The notes under the pieces are model-generated. The model made no database searches. It saw only the letters and a program-made list of their open reading frames with translations, and was not told the origin of the DNA. Source: Planctomycetota bacterium (GTDB taxonomy: Bacteria > Planctomycetota > UBA1135). Taken from it: DNA of 16,837 bases. This document shows, piece by piece, positions 7,186 through 15,462 of the stretch; within the stretch, counting starts at the first letter, position 1; the number at the start of each line of letters is the position of its first letter. Made by a program: the position numbers and the translations under genes. The DNA is taken from NCBI GenBank assembly GCA_022447335.1, contig JAKVCF010000019.1, positions 1-16,837 of the forward strand, read 5' to 3'.

Positions 7186-7207
7186 CGGGCCTGTGGCACG
7201 GGGCCCG
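7186..7207 (+). promoter_or_regulatory. GC-rich hairpin just upstream of the actA start
   Basis: CGGGCC (7186-7191) and GGCCCG (7202-7207) are perfect inverted repeats with a 10-nt loop, ending 14 nt before the actA ATG (7222). The ribosome-binding region between them is poor (only AAAG). In RNA the hairpin would sit at the edge of the ribosome footprint and could modulate translation of the first operon gene. No T tract follows, so it is not a standard terminator. Confidence 0.35.
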
Positions 7208-7221
7208 TCCTCATAAAGACG

Positions 7222-7899
7222 ATGAGCCTCTACCAGTTTCCGCGCTGGACCGATGTGATTCGCCCCTTGCTCGGGGTGACCGCACTGGGCGCGCCCGTCT
7301 ACTTGGTGTTGTTGTTCTACTACGGTGCGTCGCCCAATACGCTCGCTGTGGGCTACGAGCCGACGCAGCCCGTACCGTTCAGCCATGCAGTGCACGCCGG
7401 CGAACTGGGCATGGATTGCCGCTACTGCCACAACACTGTCGACAAAGCGGCGCACGCGGCGATCCCGCCAATCGCAACTTGCCTTAACTGTCACGGCGAT
7501 GGCGAGATTGGTAAGGGTCGAATCCACCTTGAGAGTGAAAAGCTCGCCCCGTTACGCGAAGCTGCTGAGGGCGGTGAGCCGCTTGCCTGGGTGCGTGTCC
7601 ATGATCTCGCTGACTATGCGTATTTTAATCACTCGGCACACGTCAATAAGGGTGTGAGCTGCGTCGAGTGTCACGGCCGCGTCGATCAGATGGAAGTCGT
7701 GCGCCAGGTCGAGCCGCTGTCGATGGGGTGGTGCCTCGATTGTCACCGAGACCCGGCGCCGCGCCTACGCCCCCTCGATCAGATTACGAACTTGGGATGG
7801 GCGCCCGAAGACGGTCGCAGTCGCGAAGAAGTGGGTCGCGAGCTGATGGAGAAGTACAACGTTCATCCCAAGCAGGACTGCTCGACATGTCATCGCTAG
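7222..7899 (+). CDS. actA: alternative complex III subunit A, pentaheme cytochrome c
   Basis: ActA is the multiheme electron-transfer subunit of the quinol:cytochrome c oxidoreductase. With the ATG at 7222 it has 225 aa. A TTG at 7177 would add 15 unconserved residues and was rejected. One membrane-spanning segment (about 15-35) anchors it, and the rest is periplasmic. Five CxxCH motifs are visible: C66-C69-H70, C87-C90-H91, C147-C150-H151, C171-C174-H175 and C220-C223-H224. Five hemes match the ActA family. The sequence before the first heme (PVPFSHAVHAGELGMDC) contains extra His residues that can serve as distal ligands. The gene opens the operon and overlaps actB by 13 bp. Cytochrome c maturation genes are not in the window. 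Confidence 0.95.
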   Translation: MSLYQFPRWTDVIRPLLGVTALGAPVYLVLLFYYGASPNTLAVGYEPTQPVPFSHAVHAGELGMDCRYCHNTVDKAAHAAIPPIATCLNCHGDGEIGKGRIHLESEKLAPLREAAEGGEPLAWVRVHDLADYAYFNHSAHVNKGVSCVECHGRVDQMEVVRQVEPLSMGWCLDCHRDPAPRLRPLDQITNLGWAPEDGRSREEVGRELMEKYNVHPKQDCSTCHR

Positions 7900-10800
7900 A
7901 ACGATCCGAGTCCACCCAGAAGTACTGGCGGAGCTTGAATGAGCTCGAGCAAACGCCCGAGTTTCAGGCGCTAGTCGAGACGGAGTTTCCGGGTGGCCCA
8001 GAGGAAGAATGGACTGAGTCATCACGTCGCCGCTTTCTGCAACTGATGGGGGCTTCATTGGCGCTCGGCTCGATGTCGAGTTGTCGTTGGCAGAAGGAGT
8101 ACATCACTCCGATGGTAGATCGACCCGAAGACTGGGTCCCGGGCAAGCCACGACATTACGCCTCTATGATGCAGGTCGGTGGAGTGGCTGCAGGCGTGGT
8201 CGTGACAAGCTATGACGGTCGGCCGACCAAGGTGGAAGGTAGCCCGAAGCATCCTGCGGGCGCTGGCACCTCAACCTACGCTCAGGCTGCAACTCTTGAG
8301 CTCTGCGACCCTGATCGGAGTCAGGCTCCCTGCCAGATCATTGATGGGGCGGAAGTCGATGCGAGTTGGGAGGGTTTTGAGTCATTCCTCGTTGAACAGC
8401 TGTACGGACTCCGTGGAAGTGGCGGTGGCTTGGCAGTTATCGCGCAATCTGATTCGTCACCAGCTATGGCAGCGCTTCGGCGCCGATTCGAAGAGACCTA
8501 CCCTGAAGCCACTTGGGTTGAGTGGGAAGCGTGGTCTCGAGACGAGGAGGCTAAGGCGTTGGCTTCACTATTTGGTGGCCCCACTCGCCCTACCTTTAAG
8601 GCGGAGGCCGCCGATATTCTGTTGACGCTCGATGACGATTTCCTCGAGTTGCATCCTGAGCACAAGAAGAACGCTCGAGGCTATGCTTCTCGCCGGAAGC
8701 CGGAAGAGAGGGCGATGAACCGCCACTATGCGGTAGAGCCGTCATTCTCGGTTACTGGGGTGGGAGCGGATCACCGCTTGCCCGTACGCGGATCTCAGGT
8801 GGCCGGCGTGTTGCTTGCGATCCAGGCAGAGCTTGCTGTGAATTATGGGGTTGGTTCGGCGCCCGCAAGCGTGCCAACGACAGGCCTCTTCGCTTCCGGG
8901 CCGGTCCAAGCTTTTGTTAAGGCTGTGGCGGGCGACCTGGCGACACACCGCGGCTCCTGCCTGGTCACGGCTGGCGTAAACCAGCCCGCAGAAGTTCATG
9001 CCACAGTTGTCGGTTTGAATATTGCATTAGGCAATCGTGGCAACACTGTGGAATACCATGCTGCAGATGGCATGACAGAGCCAGGCACCGAAGAGCTTTC
9101 GGCGCTGGTCGAGTCCATGCGCGATGGCGCTGTCGATACAGTCGTTTGCCTCGGAACTAACCCGGTATATGACAGCCCCGCTGATCTAGAGTTCACCTCT
9201 GCTTACAGTAGAGTTGCGAACCGCATTCATTACGGGCTCTACCGAGACGAAACCGCGATGGCGAGCACGTGGCACGTCAACGCTGCCCATTGGTTGGAAG
9301 CATGGGCCGACGGCCGGTCGTGGGACGGGACTCACACCTTTGCTCAGCCACTTATTGCTCCGCTATATGATGGGCGTGACCGTTACGCCTTCGTTGGTGG
9401 TTTAATCGGGCGCGGCGATATAGAGGCGCAGTCTTGGATTCAACAGCAGTTCAACGCTCTCTATGGGCCGGACGAACTGGCTTGGCGAAAGGCAATTCAG
9501 CGTGGCTTCCAGCCCGGCACGAGCTTTGTTAAAGCGGGCGCCCCGGGCGTGGCCCCAGCTTTGACCATGGACTCAGGTCAGTTAGAGCCGTGGGATGAGA
9601 GCATGCCATTGGAAGCGGTCTTCCGGTTGGACTCCAAAGTCTACGACGGTCGGTTTGCAAACCTAGGTTGGCTGCAGGAACTTCCAGATCCGCTGACTAA
9701 GTTGACTTGGGATAACGCGGCGGTCATCGGCGTGGGAACGGCGAACGCTCTCGGCCTGAAAGACCATGACCTCGTGGAGTTTGAACTCAATGGCCGTAAG
9801 CTCGAGCTTGCGGTTTACGTGATGCCTGGCCAGGCGCCGGGAACCGTAGGCCTTCCTATCGGCTACGGCCGGACTACTTGTGGCCACGTCGCCGGCTTGG
9901 CTGCTGATGAGATCGATCCGGTTGGGTTTGATACCTACAAACTGCGGACTACCGACGCGATGGCATTTGGTCAGGGTATGACGGTGGACCGTGAGAAAAA
10001 GGGCTTCTATCAGCTGGTATCGACTCAGGATCACCATGTGATCGATACGACCGGCATGGACGGGCGGGCTGACCGGATCGGCGATTTGGTTCGGAGCGGA
10101 ACCCTTGAAGAATGGCGCGATCATCCCGACTTCGCTCAACACCGCGTTCACCATCCGCCGCTCAAGTCGACCTGGAAGGAGCACGAGTACAGCGATTACA
10201 AGTGGGGCATGGCAGTCGACTTGAGTGCTTGCAATGGGTGTGGCGCTTGCACGGTGGCCTGTAACGCGGAAAACAACGTCCCGATTGTTGGTAAAGACCA
10301 AGTTTTCAAGGGGCGTGAGATGACGTGGATGCGCATGGACCGCTACTTCACGGGGGATCCTGAGAACCCTCAGGTAGTGAGCCAACCCGTCAGTTGCATG
10401 CACTGCGAGAATGCTCCTTGCGAACAGGTGTGCCCGGTTGCCGCAACAGTCCATAGCAGTGAAGGCACCAATGACATGGTTTACAACCGTTGCATTGGCA
10501 CGCGTTATTGCAGCAATAACTGCCCCTACAAAGTGCGCCGATTCAACTTCCTGAACTGGAACGAAGACCTCCAGGAAGAGGATGGCGAAGTTCGCAAGCT
10601 TTCAATGAACCCAGAGGTCACCGTGCGTGTCCGGGGCGTCATGGAAAAGTGCTCCTATTGCATTCAGCGGATTTCTGCGGCCCGAATTGAGCGTCACAGT
10701 AAAGGGGAGCGCATCCAGGACGGCGATGTCGTTTCGGCTTGTCAAGATGTCTGTCCATCTGAGGCCATCTACTTTGGCGACCTAAATGACGAGAGCTCTG

Positions 10801-11015
10801 CTGTTCGCAAGAAGCACGATAACGATCGTGCCTACGCGATGCTCCCCGAGCTAAACAATAAGCCGCGCACGGTTTACCTCGCGGCGATTCGTAACCTGCA
10901 TCCGGATCTTGCTCCTGCTTATGAGCCGCATGGCGGCCATGGCGGCCATGGCGGCGATGGTCACCACAGTGATGGCCACAGTGACGATTCCGGCAAGGAG
11001 GTCGAGCATGTCTAA
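7887..11015 (+). CDS. actB: alternative complex III subunit B, molybdopterin-like/Fe-S fusion
   Basis: ActB carries electrons through Fe-S clusters in ACIII. The ATG at 7887 (AGGA at 7874-7877) gives 1042 aa starting MSSLERSEST; frame sequence further upstream lies within actA. A twin-arginine motif (SRRRFLQLMG, about 47-55) precedes a hydrophobic stretch and Cys66, a possible lipidation site. The large middle domain resembles molybdopterin oxidoreductases; ACIII ActB proteins lack the metal cofactor. The C-terminal ferredoxin-like part has C782/785/788/792, C837/840/845/849, C869/875/879 (CIGTRYCSNNC, with Thr where a fourth Cys could be) and C922/925/952/956. These 15 cysteines fit three [4Fe-4S] plus one [3Fe-4S], as known for the family. 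It ends in a His/Gly/Asp-rich tail (about 1014-1042). It overlaps actC by 8 bp. Confidence 0.95.
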   Translation: MSSLERSESTQKYWRSLNELEQTPEFQALVETEFPGGPEEEWTESSRRRFLQLMGASLALGSMSSCRWQKEYITPMVDRPEDWVPGKPRHYASMMQVGGVAAGVVVTSYDGRPTKVEGSPKHPAGAGTSTYAQAATLELCDPDRSQAPCQIIDGAEVDASWEGFESFLVEQLYGLRGSGGGLAVIAQSDSSPAMAALRRRFEETYPEATWVEWEAWSRDEEAKALASLFGGPTRPTFKAEAADILLTLDDDFLELHPEHKKNARGYASRRKPEERAMNRHYAVEPSFSVTGVGADHRLPVRGSQVAGVLLAIQAELAVNYGVGSAPASVPTTGLFASGPVQAFVKAVAGDLATHRGSCLVTAGVNQPAEVHATVVGLNIALGNRGNTVEYHAADGMTEPGTEELSALVESMRDGAVDTVVCLGTNPVYDSPADLEFTSAYSRVANRIHYGLYRDETAMASTWHVNAAHWLEAWADGRSWDGTHTFAQPLIAPLYDGRDRYAFVGGLIGRGDIEAQSWIQQQFNALYGPDELAWRKAIQRGFQPGTSFVKAGAPGVAPALTMDSGQLEPWDESMPLEAVFRLDSKVYDGRFANLGWLQELPDPLTKLTWDNAAVIGVGTANALGLKDHDLVEFELNGRKLELAVYVMPGQAPGTVGLPIGYGRTTCGHVAGLAADEIDPVGFDTYKLRTTDAMAFGQGMTVDREKKGFYQLVSTQDHHVIDTTGMDGRADRIGDLVRSGTLEEWRDHPDFAQHRVHHPPLKSTWKEHEYSDYKWGMAVDLSACNGCGACTVACNAENNVPIVGKDQVFKGREMTWMRMDRYFTGDPENPQVVSQPVSCMHCENAPCEQVCPVAATVHSSEGTNDMVYNRCIGTRYCSNNCPYKVRRFNFLNWNEDLQEEDGEVRKLSMNPEVTVRVRGVMEKCSYCIQRISAARIERHSKGERIQDGDVVSACQDVCPSEAIYFGDLNDESSAVRKKHDNDRAYAMLPELNNKPRTVYLAAIRNLHPDLAPAYEPHGGHGGHGGDGHHSDGHSDDSGKEVEHV
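10929..10955 (+). repeat. 9-bp tandem repeat (3 copies) encoding HGG units
   Basis: CATGGCGGC is repeated three times perfectly and encodes His-Gly-Gly at ActB residues 1015-1023. It forms the start of a histidine-rich tail with seven His in the last 28 residues. Confidence 0.9.
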
Positions 11016-12396
11016 CGGCGAAATCGCGTCTGCCGAACTCGACAACATAATTGACCCGCCGGCCCTCGTGCAGGGTAAGGCCGATTTGGCAACGATTACC
11101 GAGACGGTCAGCCGTGTCGCCGAGCACAAGCCGCCAAAGGCTTGGTACATCGGCTTCGCTATGGCGTTGGGCGTGCTTGGCATGCTTGGCATGGCGGTGC
11201 TTTATCTCATCGCAACTGGCGTCGGCGTTTGGGGCAATAATCAGCCGGTGGCTTGGGGTTGGCCGATCGTCAACTTCGTGTTCTGGGTCGGCATTGGCCA
11301 TGCTGGGACGCTGATCTCAGCGGTGCTGTATTTGTTTCGCCAAGGCTGGCGTACGGGCATCAACCGGTTCTCTGAGGCGATGACCATCTTCGCCGTCATC
11401 TGTGCGGGCCTTTTTCCGGCAATCCACGTGGGTCGGATCTGGGTCATCTACTGGGTGTTTCCGATTCCCAACCAGATGGCGATGTGGCCACAGTTCCGTT
11501 CGCCGCTGCTTTGGGATGTGTTTGCAGTTTCGACCTACTTCACGGTCTCGTTACTGTTCTGGTACATGGGCCTCGTGCCAGATCTCGCGACGCTGCGAGA
11601 TCGGTCGAAGACCAAAATCCGCCGCTTGATGTATGGCATCTTCGCGCTGGGCTGGACTGGCGCCAATCGTCAGTGGCACCGCTACGAGCGGGCCTACTTG
11701 CTACTTGCTGCTCTAGCTACGCCCCTCGTACTCTCAGTGCACTCGGTTGTGTCCTTTGACTTCGCGGTATCGCAACTGCCTGGCTGGCATACAACGATCT
11801 TCCCGCCGTACTTCGTGGCGGGCGCTATTTTCTCAGGCTTTGCCATGGTGGTCACGCTGGCGGTCCCCGCGCGTGCTTTGTTTGGTTTACGCGATCTAAT
11901 CACGCTCCGCCACCTCGAGTTGATGAACAAGGTCATCATGGCGACTGGTATGTTGGTCGGCTATGCCTACGCGATGGAGTTCTTCATGGCGTGGTACTCG
12001 GGCAATAAATACGAGGGTTTCGCTTTCGTAAACCGAGCCTTCGGCCCTTACGCCTGGGCGTACTGGATCATGGTCACTTGCAATGTGATCACGCCGCAGA
12101 TTTACTGGTTCAAGAAGGCGCGGCGCAGTATTCCGATCATGTTTGTTGTGTCGATTTTTGTGAATATCGGCATGTGGTTCGAGCGATTCGTCATCACGGT
12201 CACTTCGCTAAATCGTGACTTTTTGCCGTCGAGTTGGAACTACTTTTCGCCGACGGTTATCGACTGGGCCACGCTGATTGGCAGTTTTGGCCTATTCTTC
12301 ACCCTGTTCTTGCTCTTCTGCCGGTTCCTTCCGCAGGTTGCGATCGCTGAAGTCAAGACGCAGACCCCGCACGCCCACAGCCACTCGGCTCACTAG
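11008..12396 (+). CDS. actC: alternative complex III subunit C, NrfD/PsrC-type membrane protein
   Basis: ActC is an integral membrane subunit that takes part in quinol oxidation. The ATG at 11008 has a near-perfect Shine-Dalgarno AAGGAGG (10995-11001) six bases upstream and gives 462 aa. An in-frame ATG at 10909 lies inside the actB tail and was rejected. About ten hydrophobic helices follow a soluble N-terminal stretch of roughly 45 residues. Family landmarks include GIGHAGTLISAVLYLFRQGW, the FPAIHVGRIW segment, FRSPLLWDVFAVSTYF and GLVPDLATLRDRS. The C-terminus is His-rich (HAHSHSAH). The start overlaps the actB stop by 8 bp, so the two are probably translationally coupled. The next gene starts 12 bp after the stop. 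Confidence 0.95.
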   Translation: MSNGEIASAELDNIIDPPALVQGKADLATITETVSRVAEHKPPKAWYIGFAMALGVLGMLGMAVLYLIATGVGVWGNNQPVAWGWPIVNFVFWVGIGHAGTLISAVLYLFRQGWRTGINRFSEAMTIFAVICAGLFPAIHVGRIWVIYWVFPIPNQMAMWPQFRSPLLWDVFAVSTYFTVSLLFWYMGLVPDLATLRDRSKTKIRRLMYGIFALGWTGANRQWHRYERAYLLLAALATPLVLSVHSVVSFDFAVSQLPGWHTTIFPPYFVAGAIFSGFAMVVTLAVPARALFGLRDLITLRHLELMNKVIMATGMLVGYAYAMEFFMAWYSGNKYEGFAFVNRAFGPYAWAYWIMVTCNVITPQIYWFKKARRSIPIMFVVSIFVNIGMWFERFVITVTSLNRDFLPSSWNYFSPTVIDWATLIGSFGLFFTLFLLFCRFLPQVAIAEVKTQTPHAHSHSAH

Positions 12397-12408
12397 GAGG
12401 TTCGGGAG

Positions 12409-13926
12409 ATGAGCAACAACACTAAGCAGTTCGCAGTCCTTGCTGAGTACGAAACGGTCGACGAGATTCTTTCGGCGGCCGTAAAGGTTCGTGATGCAGG
12501 TTACGCCAAGTGGGATTGCTACACCCCGATGCCTGTTCACGGCTTGGACGATGCGATGGGGGTTGAGCAGACTCGTTTGCCGTGGTTCACCCTTTGCGCT
12601 GGCATTACCGGAGGATCTTTAGGTGTGTTGATGCAGTGGTGGATGAACGCGGTGGACTACCCGTTCATCACATCGGGTAAGCCAGACTGGTCACTGCCGG
12701 CGAACATACCGATCGTCTTTGAGTTGACGATTTTGTTTTCGGCCCTGACCACTTTCTTTGCGATGTGGATTATGAACAACTTGCCTCGGTGGTATAGCCC
12801 ACTGAGCCGAGTGAAGCGATTCGCGCGCGCGACCGATGACCGCTTTTTTCTCGCGATCGAAACTGCTGACCCTCTATTTGATGCTTCAGCGACCGAATCA
12901 CTATTGCGTGAAACGGGAGCTCATGCGATCGAGTCGGTTGAGGATCCTGATGAGTCACCTACTCCTCCGATCTGGCTCAAGCATTCGCTGCTGATCGCGG
13001 GGACGGGCCTGCTAATCCCCTTGATGATCATCGCCTATGCGCGTTTCAATACGCAGGAAGCCCCGCGCGTGCACTTAGTGCCCGATATGGACTTCCAGGA
13101 GAAATACAAGGCGCAGAACCCAAGTCCTCTTTTTGAAGACGGGCGTGCAGCGCGCGCGCAGTTGGCTGGCACCTTCGCTTTCGAGGACGACCACCTCATA
13201 CTTGAAGATCCGGGCTATTACACAGGCAAGGATGAGGGTGGTGACTACCTCGCTGAGGTGCCCATTGAGGTTACACGTGAGTTCCTTGAGCGCGGTCGCC
13301 AGCGATATGCGATTAACTGTGCGGTTTGCCACGGTTACGACGGCGTTGGTGATGGCACGGTTAACCAGCGTGCGCAGTCGCTACAAACCGCCGGATGGAT
13401 TCCACCATCGAACTTGCATCAGGCCTATATTGCGGCGCAGCCCAAGGGCCAGCTTTTTGAGTCGATCACGATGGGCATTCGCAATATGCCGGGCTACAAA
13501 TCGGCTATCACTACGGAAGATCGTTGGGCGATTGTCGCGTACCTCGAGGCGCTGCAGGGTACTCAGGAAGCTGGTGCGCGCCAGCTCTGGGGCGCCGCTC
13601 CGTCTGTCGAAGAGGTGAGCCCGAGCGACGAAGACCCACTCGTTGCCAAGGGTCGCGAGCTGCATACCACTAAGACCTGCATTGCTTGTCACTCGCTTGA
13701 CGGCACGACGCTAGTTAGTGGCTCATTTCTCGGCCTTGCTGGGAGTGAGCGTAAGCTCACGGACGGAACGGCCGTTGTTGCGGATGAAGCCTACCTGCAC
13801 GAGTCGATTATGGATCCCAATGCCAAAATCGTCGAAGGCTATGTGCCTGGCCTAATGGTCATCCCACCGATCTCTGACGACGAACGCGAAGCGCTTGTCG
13901 CCTTCATCCTGTCGCTGAAGCAGTAA
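12409..13926 (+). CDS. fused alternative complex III ActD-ActE with an extra cytochrome c domain
   Basis: This 505-aa protein joins subunits that are separate in the best-studied ACIII. Residues 1-180 are ActD (DUF3341): AGYAKWDCYTPMPVHGLDDAMG, two membrane helices (about 58-80 and 100-122), and FARATDDRFFLAIE. A third helix (about 193-211) leads to a periplasmic part. Cytochrome domain 1 has CAVCH (C304, C307, H308) and a likely Met ligand in GIRNMPGY, as in ActE. Cytochrome domain 2 has CIACH (C424, C427, H428), DEAYLHESIMDPNAKIVEGY and a nearby Met. It resembles the cytochrome c domain at the end of caa3-type oxidase subunit II. The gene has AGGAGG at 12395-12400 and lies 12 bp from each neighbour. 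I see no frameshift or stop between the parts, so the fusion is genuine in this sequence. Confidence 0.93.
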   Translation: MSNNTKQFAVLAEYETVDEILSAAVKVRDAGYAKWDCYTPMPVHGLDDAMGVEQTRLPWFTLCAGITGGSLGVLMQWWMNAVDYPFITSGKPDWSLPANIPIVFELTILFSALTTFFAMWIMNNLPRWYSPLSRVKRFARATDDRFFLAIETADPLFDASATESLLRETGAHAIESVEDPDESPTPPIWLKHSLLIAGTGLLIPLMIIAYARFNTQEAPRVHLVPDMDFQEKYKAQNPSPLFEDGRAARAQLAGTFAFEDDHLILEDPGYYTGKDEGGDYLAEVPIEVTREFLERGRQRYAINCAVCHGYDGVGDGTVNQRAQSLQTAGWIPPSNLHQAYIAAQPKGQLFESITMGIRNMPGYKSAITTEDRWAIVAYLEALQGTQEAGARQLWGAAPSVEEVSPSDEDPLVAKGRELHTTKTCIACHSLDGTTLVSGSFLGLAGSERKLTDGTAVVADEAYLHESIMDPNAKIVEGYVPGLMVIPPISDDEREALVAFILSLKQ

Positions 13927-13938
13927 GGAGTCCACGCG

Positions 13939-15177
13939 ATGAATACCCCTGAAGTCGTCCGCGAGCCAATCCTGGCTTCCGATACTGCGGCTCGCGTGTC
14001 GCGCGTCGGCCTCGCTATCGGCGTGCTTGGCCTTCTCCTTGCTTTAGCTCTAGGCGCCTCGAAAGGCGATGGCATGCGCCATTTTTTCTGGGCTTACTTG
14101 GTAGCCTTTGCCTACGTTTTCACCCTGACGCTGGGTGGGATGTTTTTCACGCTTATTCAGCATGCGACAGGCGCGAAGTGGTCGGTCAGCGTACGTCGCC
14201 TCGGCGAATTCGCGATGAATACCGTGCCGCTGCTGATGGTGATGGCCCTGCCTTTCCTATACCCACTGTTCACTCACAGTGGCGTAGACGAGTACGGCGG
14301 GCTCCTGTGGCCGTGGATTCACGCGCACGGTGAGCATGCCGAGTTGGTTGAGCATAAGTCACCTTTCCTGAACACGCCGTTCTTTTTGGGCCATATGGTG
14401 TTCTACTTCGCGGTGTGGATGGTGATCTCGCGCTTCTTTATGAAGCGTTCTTTGATGCAGGACGCCGACCGCGATTTGAGCTATCCGCACACGGTAAAGA
14501 TGCGGAAATTGTCGGCGCCGTCGATTATCGCCTTTGCTCTAACGCTCAGTTTTGCCGCTTTTGACTGGCTGATGTCGACCGACCCGATTTGGTTTTCCAC
14601 CATTTTCGGCGTCTATATTTTTGCTGGTTGCGTTTTGGCCATTCATTCTTGGATCGTCTTGAGTAGTGTTTTCCTGCAAAAGCGCGGGTACTTGAAAGGG
14701 TTCGTAAATACCGAGCACTATCACGATCTTGGCAAGTTCATGCTGGCGTTTACGATCTTCTGGGCCTACATCGCATATAGCCAGTTCATGTTGATCTGGT
14801 ACGCGAATATCCCGGAGGAAACCGGCTGGTTCCAACACCGCATCACGCCGGCATGGGAGAGTTGGTCGTACGCACTAATTCTCACCAACTTTGCAGTGCC
14901 GTTCTTCGGCATCCTGTCTCGTCATGTCAAGCGCAACAAGGCCGCGCTTGCCTTTTGGGCGGCATATATCCTAGTTGTGCATTTTATCGATCTGTACTGG
15001 GTCGTAATGCCGAACATGGATCCACATAACAACCCCTTCAGTTTGATGGATGTCAGCCTCCTGGTTGGCATGGTCGGGTTATTTGTCTGGGCCTACGCTC
15101 GACAAGCAACCAAGAGCTCAATTCTTGCTTACGGCGATCCGAAGTTGAAGGATTGCCTTGCCCACGTCAATTTCTAA
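13939..15177 (+). CDS. actF: alternative complex III subunit F, membrane protein
   Basis: ActF is the second large membrane subunit of ACIII, related to ActC. It has 412 aa starting at the ATG at 13939, with AAGGAG just after the previous stop. About ten hydrophobic helices are visible. Recognisable landmarks are LGGMFFTLIQHATGAKWSVSVRRL near the N-terminus, the HYHDLGKFMLAFTIFWAYIA segment, SQFMLIWYANIPEETGWF, and the late HFIDLYWVVMPN helix. These match the ActF family closely. A His-rich periplasmic loop (HAHGEHAELVEH, about 129-140) lies between two helices. The 89-aa gene begins 12 bp downstream with the same AAGGAG spacing, so both belong to the operon. Confidence 0.95.
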   Translation: MNTPEVVREPILASDTAARVSRVGLAIGVLGLLLALALGASKGDGMRHFFWAYLVAFAYVFTLTLGGMFFTLIQHATGAKWSVSVRRLGEFAMNTVPLLMVMALPFLYPLFTHSGVDEYGGLLWPWIHAHGEHAELVEHKSPFLNTPFFLGHMVFYFAVWMVISRFFMKRSLMQDADRDLSYPHTVKMRKLSAPSIIAFALTLSFAAFDWLMSTDPIWFSTIFGVYIFAGCVLAIHSWIVLSSVFLQKRGYLKGFVNTEHYHDLGKFMLAFTIFWAYIAYSQFMLIWYANIPEETGWFQHRITPAWESWSYALILTNFAVPFFGILSRHVKRNKAALAFWAAYILVVHFIDLYWVVMPNMDPHNNPFSLMDVSLLVGMVGLFVWAYARQATKSSILAYGDPKLKDCLAHVNF

Positions 15178-15189
15178 GGAGTTCAATCT

Positions 15190-15459
15190 ATGGCATGTGA
15201 AGAAGACAAGATCCCGATTGCTCCGCTCGCGACCATTACGCTGGTCGGCCTACACGTTTGCTTAGTCGTGGCTTTTGGCGTGGGCGCTTTGCTTGGCATG
15301 GTCGAGCGTGAAGAAGAGGCTCAGCGCGCGCAAGGACTGAATAGCCCTTACGCTGCATCGATGACCGAACAGAAGGCCAACGTCCAGAGTGGCGCGGAAG
15401 GGGGCATGTCCATCGACCGTGCGATAGATCGCATCATCCGTAAGCAGGACACTGAGTAG
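15190..15459 (+). CDS. small single-helix membrane protein in the respiratory operon
   Basis: This 89-aa protein is of unknown function. The ATG at 15190 has AAGGAG about nine bases upstream, and the sco gene starts 3 bp after its stop, so it is clearly expressed with the operon. It has a short Cys-containing N-terminus (MACEEDK), one hydrophobic segment (about 12-37) and then a charged, probably soluble tail. The C-terminal SIDRAIDRII recalls the PIDRAM-like ending I remember in small membrane proteins that precede Sco and cox genes in other ACIII clusters; this is recall, not a search. The position after actF is also where the small subunit ActG may occur, but I see no clear ActG signature. 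A role in assembly or in ACIII-oxidase contact is only a guess. Confidence 0.8.
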   Translation: MACEEDKIPIAPLATITLVGLHVCLVVAFGVGALLGMVEREEEAQRAQGLNSPYAASMTEQKANVQSGAEGGMSIDRAIDRIIRKQDTE

Positions 15460-15462
15460 TCG

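Noticed and set aside
7194..7207. Possible sigma-54 promoter (TGGCACG) before actA
   Set aside because: The -24-like half is present, but no TTGCA-like -12 element follows at the right spacing, and the motif falls in the hairpin loop.
7668..7886. N-terminal extension of actB into actA
   Set aside because: The upstream part is the out-of-frame shadow of actA heme motifs; the ATG at 7887 has a Shine-Dalgarno and gives the expected ActB N-terminus.
9663..10454. Minus-strand open frame (263 aa) opposite actB
   Set aside because: The plus strand carries conserved Fe-S motifs throughout; the antisense product shows no family features.
10909..11007. Earlier in-frame start for actC
   Set aside because: The segment is the shifted reading of the HGG repeat and gives a Met/Ala run; the ATG at 11008 has an AAGGAGG at ideal spacing.
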